A DNA stretch of 10,494 nt from Longimicrobium sp. (GCA_030446945.1 JAUJMI010000091.1:1-10494), one strand, 5' to 3'; shown: positions 1 to 6,282, counted from the first letter of the stretch. Numbers and translations are program-made. Notes: generated by a model from the letters alone, not told the origin.

Positions 1-5
1 CTGGG

Positions 6-52
6 GCGAGTAAACTCGCGGCAACAACAGCACAAAGTCCGCCTGCGCGGAC
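6..52 (+). repeat. Two-hairpin interspersed repeat, copy A
   Basis: A 14-nt hairpin (GCGAG-TAAA-CTCGC) is followed by a 17-nt linker beginning GGCAACAAC and a 16-nt hairpin (GTCCGC-CTGC-GCGGAC). Two other copies (299-345 on the minus strand, 9930-9976 on the plus strand) have exactly the same 14/17/16 spacing with different stem sequences. The element may extend left of the window. Its function is unknown; REP/BIME-like elements are the closest general class. Confidence 0.7.
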
Positions 53-298
53 TCGTTCCCGATGCTGCGGTGGCGAGACCACTTCGACGGCCGTGCGCGG
101 GCCAGAGGCCGGTGCGGCGATGGGGCGGGGCGAGGCGCTCCGCTCAGGAAGTGGGGCTTGGGCACCCAACCTTCGGCATCCGAGACCGCTTCAGCGGTCT
201 TCCCGTGGTTCCAGCCGGGGGCTTCAGCCCCCGGTGTTCATCCCCCGGTGTTCAGGCCCGGGACACCGGTCGTCCGGCCCAAATCACATGCGTGCAAA
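53..298. other. Gene-free stretch with two TTCA-loop hairpins
   Basis: I see no credible gene here; the open frames lack the codon bias of the neighbours. Two perfect hairpins share the loop TTCA: AGACCGC/GCGGTCT (183-200) and CCGGGGGC/GCCCCCGG (215-234), separated by 14 nt. The stretch 235-280 is also rich in short C/G repeats ('ccccggtgttca' occurs twice). It looks like intergenic repeat accumulation downstream of rimJ. The stems could act as rho-independent-like or processing structures, but no U-tract follows them. Confidence 0.5.
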
Positions 299-345
299 GC
301 CTGGGGAGGCAGGCTTCCCGCGGTTGTTGGCGCGGTCTCAACCGC
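299..345 (-). repeat. Two-hairpin interspersed repeat, copy C (inverted)
   Basis: Read on the minus strand this is GCGGT-TGAG-ACCGC, a 17-nt linker with core CAACAAC, then GCCTG-CCTCCC-CAGGC. The spacing is identical to copies A and B. It overlaps the last codons of rimJ: the rimJ TGA (338-340) is formed by the TGA in the loop of the first hairpin. Confidence 0.7.
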
Positions 346-916
346 CGGGCCGCCACCCCGGATTCGTCAAGCTCGTCAGCACGTGATCCTGCCACTCGCC
401 GTCCAGGTACAGGTAGTCCCGCGCGTACCCTTCTACCACGAACCCCAGCCGCCGCAGCAGCCCCCCGCTGCGCCGGTTCCAGGGGAAGAAGTTCGCCATC
501 ACACGGTGCATGTTGAGCTCGCGGAAGACGTAGCCGATCGCCGCCTCCAGCCCCTCGCGCATCAGCCCGTGCCCCTCGCGGTCCGCGGCTATGCCGTAGC
601 CCAGGACGCAGTACTGCGCCGCGCCGCGCACGAACTGCGTGAAGTTGGCGTTGCCGATCACGCGGCCAGGATTGGCGTGCTCCCAGATGAAGAGGCGCAG
701 CGAGCGGTCGCCGCGGAACTCGGAGCGGCTCGCCTGCGACTGCGAGCGCCAGAACTCCGCCGTAAAGAACTCGGCGTCCATGCGCGGGCGGGTGCTCGCC
801 AGGTGCTCGTGGTTCTCGACGAAGTAGCGGGCGATCGCTTCGGCGTCGCCGGGCTCGGCCAGGCGCAGCGTCAGGCGCGCGGTGGTCAGCACCGGAGGCT
901 CGCGAAGGGAGAGCAT
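338..916 (-). CDS. rimJ: RimJ-type ribosomal-protein N-acetyltransferase (GNAT)
   Basis: A GNAT-fold enzyme expected to transfer acetyl from acetyl-CoA to the N-terminal residue of a ribosomal protein (S5 for E. coli RimJ). The 192-residue length matches E. coli RimJ (about 194). Recognisable RimJ blocks are VIGNANFTQFVRG (about 86-98), the acetyl-CoA-binding loop REGHGLM (113-119), HRVMANFFPWNRRSGGLLRRLGF (137-159) and the C-terminal signature YARDYLYLDGEWQDHVL (164-180), followed by the family's typical P-x-W-x-P-G ending. The ATG at 914-916 places the N-terminus as expected (L-T-T-A-R-L); no clear ribosome binding site precedes it. The gene is divergent from the small membrane-protein gene at 1043. 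Its last codons and stop coincide with an interspersed repeat, but the length is normal, so it is probably functional. The general GNAT assignment is near certain; the RimJ substrate is inferred from similarity. Confidence 0.85.
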   Translation of the reverse strand: MLSLREPPVLTTARLTLRLAEPGDAEAIARYFVENHEHLASTRPRMDAEFFTAEFWRSQSQASRSEFRGDRSLRLFIWEHANPGRVIGNANFTQFVRGAAQYCVLGYGIAADREGHGLMREGLEAAIGYVFRELNMHRVMANFFPWNRRSGGLLRRLGFVVEGYARDYLYLDGEWQDHVLTSLTNPGWRPGG

Positions 917-1042
917 CGTTTGCGGGAATGGGCGGGGGATGGGAGCGCGGACCCCGCCAAGCTACGGACCGGGCGCCGCCGGGGGAAGCGGCATGCGGGT
1001 TGCTCTCCAGCCCGCCGCGCAGCACGACGCCCACACACCCGC

Positions 1043-1225
1043 ATGACGGAGCACGAGATGATCCCCGACGACCACAAGGACCTCCCCTTCGAAGGCGGGT
1101 CGGAGCCAGTGCCCCAGGTGAAGGAGAGCGTCCCCGGCCCCGGGCGCAGCGCCATGCAGTACGTGGTGATCGGCGTCTGCGTGCTGGTCGCGCTCTTCTC
1201 GCTGCTCTGGGTCTTCGGCTTCTAA
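1043..1225 (+). CDS. Small C-terminally anchored membrane protein, 60 aa
   Basis: I do not recognise a family. The 60-residue product has a charged, acidic hydrophilic N-terminal part (about residues 1-37, starting MTEHEMIPDDHKD and rich in P, E and G). A single hydrophobic segment follows (about 39-60, QYVVIGVCVLVALFSLLWVF) and ends at the C-terminus, so it looks like a single-pass protein with most of its mass on one side of the membrane. Codons show the G/C third-position bias of neighbouring genes, which supports real coding. The start is uncertain: ATG at 1043 has no Shine-Dalgarno, while an internal ATG at 1058 (MIPDDHK) is preceded by a weak GAGCACGAG. It is divergent from rimJ and 80 nt upstream of recJ. 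No function can be assigned. Confidence 0.65.
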   Translation: MTEHEMIPDDHKDLPFEGGSEPVPQVKESVPGPGRSAMQYVVIGVCVLVALFSLLWVFGF

Positions 1226-1269
1226 GCGGGCTGTACGCGCCACCCCGCGCACGCCCGTCCAGACCCGGC

Positions 1270-1299
1270 TTGCCCGATCCGGCGGGGCGTGGCTATGCT
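1270..1299 (+). promoter_or_regulatory. Possible sigma-70-type promoter just upstream of recJ
   Basis: TTGCCC (1270-1275) and TATGCT (1294-1299) are separated by 18 nt, each matching 4 of 6 bases of the -35/-10 consensus. The recJ ATG is at 1306, so initiation 6-7 nt after the -10 box would give a leaderless or nearly leaderless mRNA. No Shine-Dalgarno is present, which is consistent. It is a weak match and could be chance. Confidence 0.35.
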
Positions 1300-1305
1300 T
1301 GGGGC

Positions 1306-3039
1306 ATGCTCGCCGCCGTCGCCCCCCGCCGCTGGGTCTTCCCCCAGCCACCCGACTCCGCCGCCGTCCACCGCCTCTGCCAGGAGCTGCGGCTCCCCCC
1401 CGTCCTCTGCGGCCTGCTGGCGCAGCGCGGGATGGCGGAGCCCGTGGCCGTGCGCGGCTTCCTGCGTCCGCACGCCGGGCAGCTGCACGCGCCCGCGCTG
1501 CTGGCGGGGATGGGCGACGCCGTGGCCCGCCTTCGCCGCGCCCGCGAGCGCAACGAGGCGGTGCTGGTGCACGGCGACTACGACGTGGACGGGATCTGCT
1601 CCACCGCCCTCTACACCCGCGCGCTGGGGATGATGGGGCTGCGCGCCATCCCCTTCGTCCCGCACCGGCTGGTGGACGGCTACGACCTGTCCGACGCCGG
1701 GATCGCGGAGGCGCGGAAGTGGGGCGCCACGCTCATCCTGACCGGCGACTGCGGGATCGTGGCGCACGACGCGGTGGAGCGGGCCGCCGCCGCCGGCATC
1801 GACGTCATCGTCACCGACCACCACACCGCCGGCCCCACCCTTCCCGCCGCCGCCGCGGTGGTCAACCCCAATCGGGGCGACTGCGGGTACCCCGAAAAGG
1901 GATTGGCCGGCGTCGGGGTGGCGTACAAGGTGTGCTGCGCGCTCGCCGCGGAGCTGGGCTTCCCGGAGGAGCGTCTGCACTCCTTCCTCGACCTGGTGGC
2001 CGTCGCCACCATCGCGGATCTGGCGCCGCTGGTGGGGGAGAACCGGGCGCTGGTGCGCTGGGGCCTCAAGATCCTGCCGCGGACGCCCAACCCGGGGCTT
2101 CGCGCCCTGCTGCGCGTCACCGGCCTGGCGGGCAAGGAGATCACCGCCACGCAGGTGGGGTTCGTCCTCGCCCCGCGCCTCAACGCCGTGGGCCGCATGG
2201 GCGAGGCGCTCCGCGGCGTCCGACTGCTGCTGACCGATGACGAGCGCGAGGCGGAGAAGATCGCGGCCACCCTGGAGGAGGAGAACCGCTGGCGCCAGTC
2301 GGTCGACGGCGACACCCTGCGCTCCGCGCTCACGCAGCTGGAGACGCAGTTCGACCCCGACCGTGACCGCGGCGTCGTGCTGGCGGCGGACGGCTGGCAT
2401 CCCGGGGTGATCGGGATCGTGGCGTCGCGCGTGGTGGAGCGCATCCACCGCCCCACGGTGATGATCGCGCTGGACGGGGGGAATGACGGGAAGGGGAGCG
2501 CGCGCTCCATCCCCGGCTTCCACCTGTACGACGCCATGCGCGACTGTTCGGAGCACCTGATGCGCTTCGGCGGGCACCGGATGGCCGCCGGGTGCTCCAT
2601 CCGCCCCGACCGGGTCGATGCCTTCCGCGAAGCCTTCGACGGCCGCGCCCGCTCCGTCCTGGAGGACGACCACCTGTTCCCCCAGGTGCGCGTGGACCTC
2701 GAGCTGGAGCTGCACCAGGCCGACGAGGAGCTGGCGCGCCTGATCCGCCACGCCGGCCCCTTTGGGATGGGCAACGCGACCCCCGTATTCGCGGTGCGCG
2801 GCGTGCGGCTCGCGGCCCCGCCGAAGCTGGTGGGGAAGGGACACCTGAAGCTCACGCTCGGCGCCTACGGCCACACTCTGGACGCCATCGGCTTCGGGAT
2901 GGCCGGCCGCCTGGAGGAGCCCGGTTTCTTCGACGGCCCCCTGGACGTGGCCTTCAAGCTCGAAGAGAACACCTGGAACGGCCGCACGAGCCCCCAGGCG
3001 AAGCTGGTCGACGTGAGAACGGCAGGGAATAGGGAATAG
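1306..3039 (+). CDS. recJ: Single-stranded-DNA-specific exonuclease RecJ
   Basis: A 5'-3' exonuclease on single-stranded DNA acting in RecF-pathway recombination, mismatch repair and base-excision repair. The DHH phosphoesterase core is clear: motif I HGDYDVDGICSTAL (89-102), LTGDCGI (145-151), the DHH signature VTDHHTAG (169-176), VNPNRGDCGYP (186-196) and VAVATIADLAPLVGENR (231-247). The DHHA1 domain carries GSARSIPGFHLYDA (397-410) and FGGHRMAAG (421-429). A C-terminal OB-fold-like segment includes GPFGMGNATPVF (484-495). The 577-residue length is typical of RecJ. The ATG at 1306 is chosen because the longer upstream open frame has no RecJ-like sequence and would overlap the 60-aa gene. 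The last residues (about TAGNRE) and the TAG stop are encoded inside the G-rich repeat that follows, suggesting the repeat has eroded or replaced the native 3' end. rsmD follows after 68 nt. Confidence 0.95.
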   Translation: MLAAVAPRRWVFPQPPDSAAVHRLCQELRLPPVLCGLLAQRGMAEPVAVRGFLRPHAGQLHAPALLAGMGDAVARLRRARERNEAVLVHGDYDVDGICSTALYTRALGMMGLRAIPFVPHRLVDGYDLSDAGIAEARKWGATLILTGDCGIVAHDAVERAAAAGIDVIVTDHHTAGPTLPAAAAVVNPNRGDCGYPEKGLAGVGVAYKVCCALAAELGFPEERLHSFLDLVAVATIADLAPLVGENRALVRWGLKILPRTPNPGLRALLRVTGLAGKEITATQVGFVLAPRLNAVGRMGEALRGVRLLLTDDEREAEKIAATLEEENRWRQSVDGDTLRSALTQLETQFDPDRDRGVVLAADGWHPGVIGIVASRVVERIHRPTVMIALDGGNDGKGSARSIPGFHLYDAMRDCSEHLMRFGGHRMAAGCSIRPDRVDAFREAFDGRARSVLEDDHLFPQVRVDLELELHQADEELARLIRHAGPFGMGNATPVFAVRGVRLAAPPKLVGKGHLKLTLGAYGHTLDAIGFGMAGRLEEPGFFDGPLDVAFKLEENTWNGRTSPQAKLVDVRTAGNRE

Positions 3040-3102
3040 GGGATAGGGACTAGAAAGTGCGTTCCGCCGTCCCCAATCCCCAATCCCTAATCCCCTAATC
3101 CC
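3025..3102. repeat. GGGAATA/CCCTAAT repeat with G-quadruplex potential on both strands
   Basis: The left half has four G-tracts on the plus strand (3025-3027, 3032-3034, 3039-3042, 3046-3048) with loops of 4, 4 and 3 nt, fitting the G3+N1-7 quadruplex pattern. The right half has C-tracts at 3071-3074, 3078-3081, 3085-3087, 3092-3095 and 3100-3102 spaced by AAT/TAAT, which is the same kind of motif on the minus strand. The halves are imperfect inverted repeats and could form one long imperfect stem. The element spans the recJ stop and ends 5 nt before the rsmD ATG. Confidence 0.7.
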
Positions 3103-3107
3103 TGGTC

Positions 3108-3635
3108 ATGAGAATCGTCGCCGGCGAGTGGGGCGGACGCAGGCTGGTGGCGCCGCCGGGCCGGGGGACGCGGCCGACCACCGACCGCGTCCGCGAGGCG
3201 TGGATGAGCGCCGTCGATCCGTATCTCGACGGCGCGCGCGTCCTGGACCTCTTCGCGGGGAGCGGCGCGCTGGGATTGGAAGCGCTCTCCCGCGGCGCCG
3301 CGCACGCGACGTTCGTGGAGCAGGCCCCGCCCGCCCTGCAGAGCCTGCGCGCCAACCTCTCCGCCCTCGGCGCCGCCGCGCGCGCCGAGGTGGTGCGCGC
3401 CGATGCGGTCCGTTACGTCGCGGGGCTGGAGGCGGGCGCCTTCGACCTGGCCTTCGCCGACCCGCCGTACGCGCAGGGGTTCGCCGCCGCGCTCGCGGAA
3501 GCGTTCGCCGCCGTCCCCTTCGCCGGGCTGCTGTGCATCGAGCACGGGCGCAACGACGAGATCCCGGAGTTCCCCGGCGCACGCACGCGCCGCTATGGCG
3601 ATACCGCGCTCACCTTCATCCCGGCCCCCGAATGA
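3108..3635 (+). CDS. rsmD: 16S rRNA (guanine966-N2)-methyltransferase RsmD
   Basis: An S-adenosylmethionine-dependent methyltransferase that modifies G966 of 16S rRNA during small-subunit assembly. The family start [12 protein letters not shown] (2-13) and [12 protein letters not shown] (22-33) are clear. The SAM-binding motif [18 protein letters not shown] (47-64) and catalytic motif ADPPY (117-121) are intact. The 175-aa length is slightly short of the E. coli enzyme (about 198) but normal for the family. The ATG at 3108 gives the canonical N-terminus; there is no Shine-Dalgarno because the C-rich half of the upstream repeat occupies that space. The stop overlaps the coaD start (ATGA, 3632-3635). 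An rsmD-coaD pair is a widespread bacterial arrangement. Confidence 0.93.
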   Translation: MRIVAGEWGGRRLVAPPGRGTRPTTDRVREAWMSAVDPYLDGARVLDLFAGSGALGLEALSRGAAHATFVEQAPPALQSLRANLSALGAAARAEVVRADAVRYVAGLEAGAFDLAFADPPYAQGFAAALAEAFAAVPFAGLLCIEHGRNDEIPEFPGARTRRYGDTALTFIPAPE

Positions 3636-4126
3636 GCGACCCGCGCATCGCGCTGTGCCCCGGATCGTTCGATCCGCTCACGCTCGGCCACGAAGATGTC
3701 GTGCGCCGGGCGCTCGCGTTCGCCGACCGCGTGGTAGTGGCCGTCTCGCATTCGCCCACCACGGCCAAGCAGGCGATGTTCACGGTGGAGGAGCGCGTGG
3801 AGATGATCCGCGAGGCGTTCGCGGGCGAGCCGCGCGTGGAGGCCGCCGCCTTCCAGGGGCTCCTGGTGGACTTCGCGCGCCGGCGGGGAGCCTCGCTGGT
3901 GGTGCGCGGCGTGCGCGGCGGGGTGGACTGGGAGTACGAATCCCAGATGGCGGTGATGAACCGCCGCCTGCTCTCCACCCTGGAGACGGTGATCCTGCCG
4001 GGGGACCCGATGCACGCGCACGTTTCGTCCACCCTGGTCCGCCAGATCGCCGGGCTGGGGGGAGACGTGGCGCCCTTCCTCTCGCCCGCGGTGCTGCGGC
4101 GGGTGAGGACGCGCGCCGCCACGTGA
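3632..4126 (+). CDS. coaD: Phosphopantetheine adenylyltransferase CoaD
   Basis: Catalyses 4'-phosphopantetheine + ATP to dephospho-CoA + PPi, the penultimate step of coenzyme A synthesis, in the cytosol. The nucleotidyltransferase motif [11 protein letters not shown] (10-20) contains the T/HxGH signature. [20 protein letters not shown] (91-110) is the typical CoaD substrate and ATP block, and [15 protein letters not shown] (132-146) is the usual C-terminal signature. At 164 aa the length is typical (about 160). It is translationally coupled to rsmD by ATGA and to pta by GTGA (4123-4126). With pta downstream, the cluster links CoA supply to acetyl-CoA/acetyl-phosphate exchange. Confidence 0.96.
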   Translation: MSDPRIALCPGSFDPLTLGHEDVVRRALAFADRVVVAVSHSPTTAKQAMFTVEERVEMIREAFAGEPRVEAAAFQGLLVDFARRRGASLVVRGVRGGVDWEYESQMAVMNRRLLSTLETVILPGDPMHAHVSSTLVRQIAGLGGDVAPFLSPAVLRRVRTRAAT

Positions 4127-5100
4127 GCTTCCTGGAGGGGGTTCGCGAGCGCGCCCGTGCGCACCCGCGCCGCCTCGTCTTTCCCGAGGGCGCCGACGCG
4201 CGCACGCTGGAGGCGGTCGCCCGCATCGCCCGCGAGGGGCTGGCGAAGCCCGTCGTGATCGGCGGCGAGCTGACGGCGGCGGACCTGGAGCGGTTGGGCG
4301 TGGAGGTGGAAGTCGCCGACCCCGCCACCGATCCGCGCCGCCCGGGCCTCGCCGCGCACCTGCACGAGCGCCGCCGCGCGAAGGGGATGACGGAGGAGGA
4401 GGCGCTCCGCCAGGCGGGCGACCCGCTCCTCTTCGCCGCGCTGATGGTGGCGACGGGGGCGGCGGAGGGCTCGGTGGCGGGCGCCGTTAACGCGACGGGC
4501 GAGGTCATCCGCGCCGCGCTCTGGGGCGTGGGCCCGGCGGCGGGGATCCGCACGGTTTCCTCGTCGTTCTACATGGTGGTGCCGCCCTTTCGTGGCCAAA
4601 CGGAAGTCCTCACCTTCACCGACGCCGGTGTGGTGCCCGACCCCACCGCCGAGCAGCTCGCCGACATCGCCGCCGCCGCCGCGGATGCGCGCCGCCGGGT
4701 GGTGGGGGACGAGCCGCGCGTCGCCTTCCTCTCCTACTCCACCCTGGGGAGCGCGGGCGGGCCGTCGGTGGACAAGGTGCGCCAGGCGCTCGCCCTCTTC
4801 CGCGAGCGCCGCCCCGGCATCGCCGCGGACGGCGAGCTGCAGGCGGATGCGGCGCTGATCGAATCCGTGGCGCACCGCAAAGCGCCCGGCTCGGAGGTTG
4901 CCGGGCGCGCCAACGTGCTGGTGTTCCCCGACCTGGACGCGGGGAACATCGCCTACAAGCTGGTGCAGCGCCTGGCCGGCGCCGAGGCGCTGGGCCCCGT
5001 CGTGCAGGGACTCGCCCGCCCGTGCAACGACCTGTCGCGCGGCGCATCGGCGGATGACATCGTGAACGTGGCCTGCATCACCGCGCTGATGGCCGGCTGA
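4123..5100 (+). CDS. pta: Phosphate acetyltransferase (single-domain Pta)
   Basis: Interconverts acetyl-CoA + phosphate and acetyl-phosphate + CoA in the cytosol. The 325-aa product is the short form holding only the catalytic PTA_PTB domain, without the N-terminal DRTGG/P-loop part of long Pta. Supporting blocks are [13 protein letters not shown] (17-29), [16 protein letters not shown] (110-125), [10 protein letters not shown] (202-211), [10 protein letters not shown] (236-245), [20 protein letters not shown] (264-283) and [17 protein letters not shown] (291-307). The GTG start at 4123 overlaps the coaD TGA and gives [11 protein letters not shown], a standard Pta N-terminus. No acetate kinase gene is in the window. 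A GC-rich foldable stretch begins 15 nt after the stop. Confidence 0.94.
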   Translation: MSFLEGVRERARAHPRRLVFPEGADARTLEAVARIAREGLAKPVVIGGELTAADLERLGVEVEVADPATDPRRPGLAAHLHERRRAKGMTEEEALRQAGDPLLFAALMVATGAAEGSVAGAVNATGEVIRAALWGVGPAAGIRTVSSSFYMVVPPFRGQTEVLTFTDAGVVPDPTAEQLADIAAAAADARRRVVGDEPRVAFLSYSTLGSAGGPSVDKVRQALALFRERRPGIAADGELQADAALIESVAHRKAPGSEVAGRANVLVFPDLDAGNIAYKLVQRLAGAEALGPVVQGLARPCNDLSRGASADDIVNVACITALMAG

Positions 5101-5115
5101 CCGTCGAGGGGGAAC

Positions 5116-5230
5116 CCGCTGCCAGGTGGGGTGGGCTTGGACCTCCACCCGGACCCGCGCCCGAGCACCCCGGCAGGGGGGTTGGGCTCCCTGACGGTCT
5201 CCAGGCCGGAGTAACGGCGCCTGGCAGCGG
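5116..5230. other. Highly foldable intergenic element bounded by an 11-bp perfect inverted repeat
   Basis: CCGCTGCCAGG (5116-5126) and CCTGGCAGCGG (5220-5230) are exact reverse complements. Inside lie three further possible stems: GGGTGG/CCACCC (5129-5134 with 5145-5150), GAGC plus CCCC paired with GGGG plus GCTC (5163-5189) and CTCC/GGAG (5199-5211). Together they draw a closed multi-branch junction. It lies between the ends of convergent pta and the short minus-strand ORF, so a bidirectional terminator, a structured RNA or a small mobile-element remnant are all possible. I could not match it to a known RNA family. Confidence 0.4.
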
Positions 5231-5237
5231 CTCCGCC

Positions 5238-5453
5238 TCACACGTCCGGCACCGCCCCCCGCCCGCAGCTCCGCGCCACCGTCCCCAGCCGCGCCTCGTC
5301 GGGGAGAAAGGGATCCAGCCGCTCCACCGCCATCGGCACGTCGTCGATGGCCGTCTTCGCCGTGCGCAGCCCCTCGGCCGCGACGACGAGCTCGCGCAGC
5401 AGGTCGTCCGGCAGCAGAACGGCCTCGCTCCTCGCCCGTCCGATTGTATGCAA
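5238..5453 (-). CDS. Short hypothetical protein, possibly a gene remnant
   Basis: I do not recognise this product. From about residue 10 the frame has near-uniform G/C third positions, like the real genes here (LLPDDLLRELVVAAEGLRTA onwards to the C-terminal GRGAVPDV). It looks largely helical and amphipathic, with no membrane segment. Upstream of about 5430 the frame loses this codon bias, though it stays open to an ATG at 5570. The TTG at 5453 is an arbitrary start choice; a 110-aa product from 5570 is the alternative. No ribosome binding site is visible for either. The abrupt change in coding character suggests the 3' piece of a gene whose 5' part has been lost or replaced, but a genuine small gene is not excluded. 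Confidence 0.3.
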   Translation of the reverse strand: MHTIGRARSEAVLLPDDLLRELVVAAEGLRTAKTAIDDVPMAVERLDPFLPDEARLGTVARSCGRGAVPDV

Positions 5454-5624
5454 CGGTGACTCAATCGGTGCGACGTGTGCCACAGATGCGTGGTGTCTTC
5501 CCCCGGTCGAGCATGAACGCGTCGCGAATCGATCCGCAAGCGAGCCGCCCGAAGCGGCCAGCCGCCGCACATTTCACAATCTCGCTGTCCAGTCGGTGCG
5601 CCCCGCGCTCAGGAGTGCCGGAGC

Positions 5625-5732
5625 CACAGAGGAACCACCTCCCCTTCTTCCTCTGTGACTCCGTGTCTGGGTGGGCCCGCAGGTGCAGTTCCTCCGCGCC
5701 TCCGCGTGAGACCGCGGTTCAGCGCCTCCGCG
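5625..5732. repeat. 'cacagagg' hairpin plus 'cgcctccgcg' direct repeat
   Basis: CACAGAGGAA (5625-5634) and TTCCTCTGTG (5648-5657) form a perfect 10-bp stem with a 13-nt loop. Downstream, CGCCTCCGCG occurs twice (5697-5706 and 5723-5732). The style (cacagag.../ctccgtg.../cctccgcg...gag) resembles low-complexity intergenic repeats common in several large bacterial genomes; that comparison is from memory. No gene is seen between 5571 and 5882. Confidence 0.5.
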
Positions 5733-5757
5733 CGCAGCACCCGTTGCGCACCGCCCC

Positions 5758-5803
5758 GCCACGCCGTACCCTGTCGCGCGGACCCGGGCCCGCACGGCGT
5801 GGC
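5758..5803. promoter_or_regulatory. 10-bp inverted repeat just upstream of the -24/-12 promoter
   Basis: GCCACGCCGT (5758-5767) and ACGGCGTGGC (5794-5803) are exact reverse complements separated by 26 nt. The right arm ends 7 nt before the TGGCAC of the sigma-54-type promoter. It could be a regulator-binding site with distant half-sites or simply a stem. Known sigma-54 enhancer sites usually lie farther upstream (about -80 to -150), so an activator role is only a possibility. Confidence 0.3.
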
Positions 5804-5810
5804 CTGTAAC

Positions 5811-5825
5811 TGGCACATGGCTTGC
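5811..5825 (+). promoter_or_regulatory. Sigma-54-type (-24/-12) promoter upstream of the partner-switch operon
   Basis: TGGCAC-ATGGC-TTGC matches the sigma-54 consensus TGGCAC-N5-TTGC at every conserved position, with the GG and GC dinucleotides 12 nt apart. Initiation would fall near 5837, giving a leader of about 46 nt that carries the ribosome binding site GAGGAG (5875-5880) before the STAS gene ATG at 5883. No gene for sigma-54 or its activator is in the window. Confidence 0.65.
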
Positions 5826-5882
5826 CCGGATCGGTGCGGATGCGCAGGCCTTCTCCCCAACAGTGGACCCTACCGAGGAGCC

Positions 5883-6215
5883 ATGAGCTTCCAGACGAGC
5901 AAGCAGGACGGAGTAGTTGTGGTGGACGTGGACGGCCAGCTCATCGTGGGCAATCGCCAGGAGCTGAAGCAGAAAGTGCTCGATGAGCTGGAAGGGGGGG
6001 AGCGCAAGTTCCTCATCGACTTCTCGAATACCGGGTACATCGACTCGTCCGGCCTGGGCGTGCTGGTGTCGCTCTCCAAGAAGATCCGCGAGCAGGGCGG
6101 CGAGCTGCGGCTGGCCAACCTCAACGAGGACCTGCGGACGCTGTTCGAGCTGACCAAGCTGGACACGCTCTTCAACATCGCGGACACGCGCGAGGCGGCG
6201 CTGTCCGGCTTCTGA
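5883..6215 (+). CDS. STAS-domain anti-anti-sigma factor (RsbV/SpoIIAA-like)
   Basis: A single-domain STAS protein of 110 aa, the normal size for SpoIIAA/RsbV antagonists. In these systems the unphosphorylated antagonist binds an anti-sigma kinase and frees the kinase's target; the kinase inactivates the antagonist by serine phosphorylation. The motif IDSSGLGVL (53-61) holds the expected phosphorylatable serine, Ser55 following Asp54 by analogy with the D-S-S-G of SpoIIAA. The remaining STAS blocks, FLIDFSNTGY (43-52), GELRLANLNEDLRTLFELTKLDTLF (73-97), are intact. The start ATG is preceded by GAGGAG at 5875-5880. It is the first gene of a cassette with a HATPase_c kinase and a SpoIIE-type phosphatase, so it is very likely their shared substrate. 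A sigma-54-type promoter lies about 60 nt upstream. Confidence 0.93.
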   Translation: MSFQTSKQDGVVVVDVDGQLIVGNRQELKQKVLDELEGGERKFLIDFSNTGYIDSSGLGVLVSLSKKIREQGGELRLANLNEDLRTLFELTKLDTLFNIADTREAALSGF

Positions 6216-6282
6216 GGGAGCCGCACGGCACCCCGGACCTCTGGGCGCCGCGGCGGGGAGCAGCTTCCCGGCGCGGTGCGAC

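Noticed and set aside
62..1225. Long plus-strand open frame of 387 codons at the left end
   Set aside because: It runs antisense through rimJ and its residues are low-complexity R/A/P/G typical of GC-rich shadow frames. Only its last 60 codons look like a real gene, which I annotate from 1043.
1222..2874. 550-codon minus-strand frame opposite recJ
   Set aside because: It is a mirror of the strongly supported recJ frame and shows no recognisable motif; it is produced by high GC at third positions.
4592..4858. Plus-strand frame rich in S/P/T inside pta
   Set aside because: It is an off-frame shadow of pta with simple-sequence composition and no independent start signal.
5116..5230. Cobalamin or molybdenum-cofactor riboswitch, or SRP RNA
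   Set aside because: Short patches resemble B12-box or Moco-type fragments, but the order of conserved blocks is wrong, the SRP tetraloop-side motif is absent, and no matching downstream gene exists.
5469..5482. Second sigma-54 promoter on the minus strand (TGGCAC with a following GC)
   Set aside because: The GC dinucleotide is 10 nt rather than 12 nt from the GG, and TTGC is missing.
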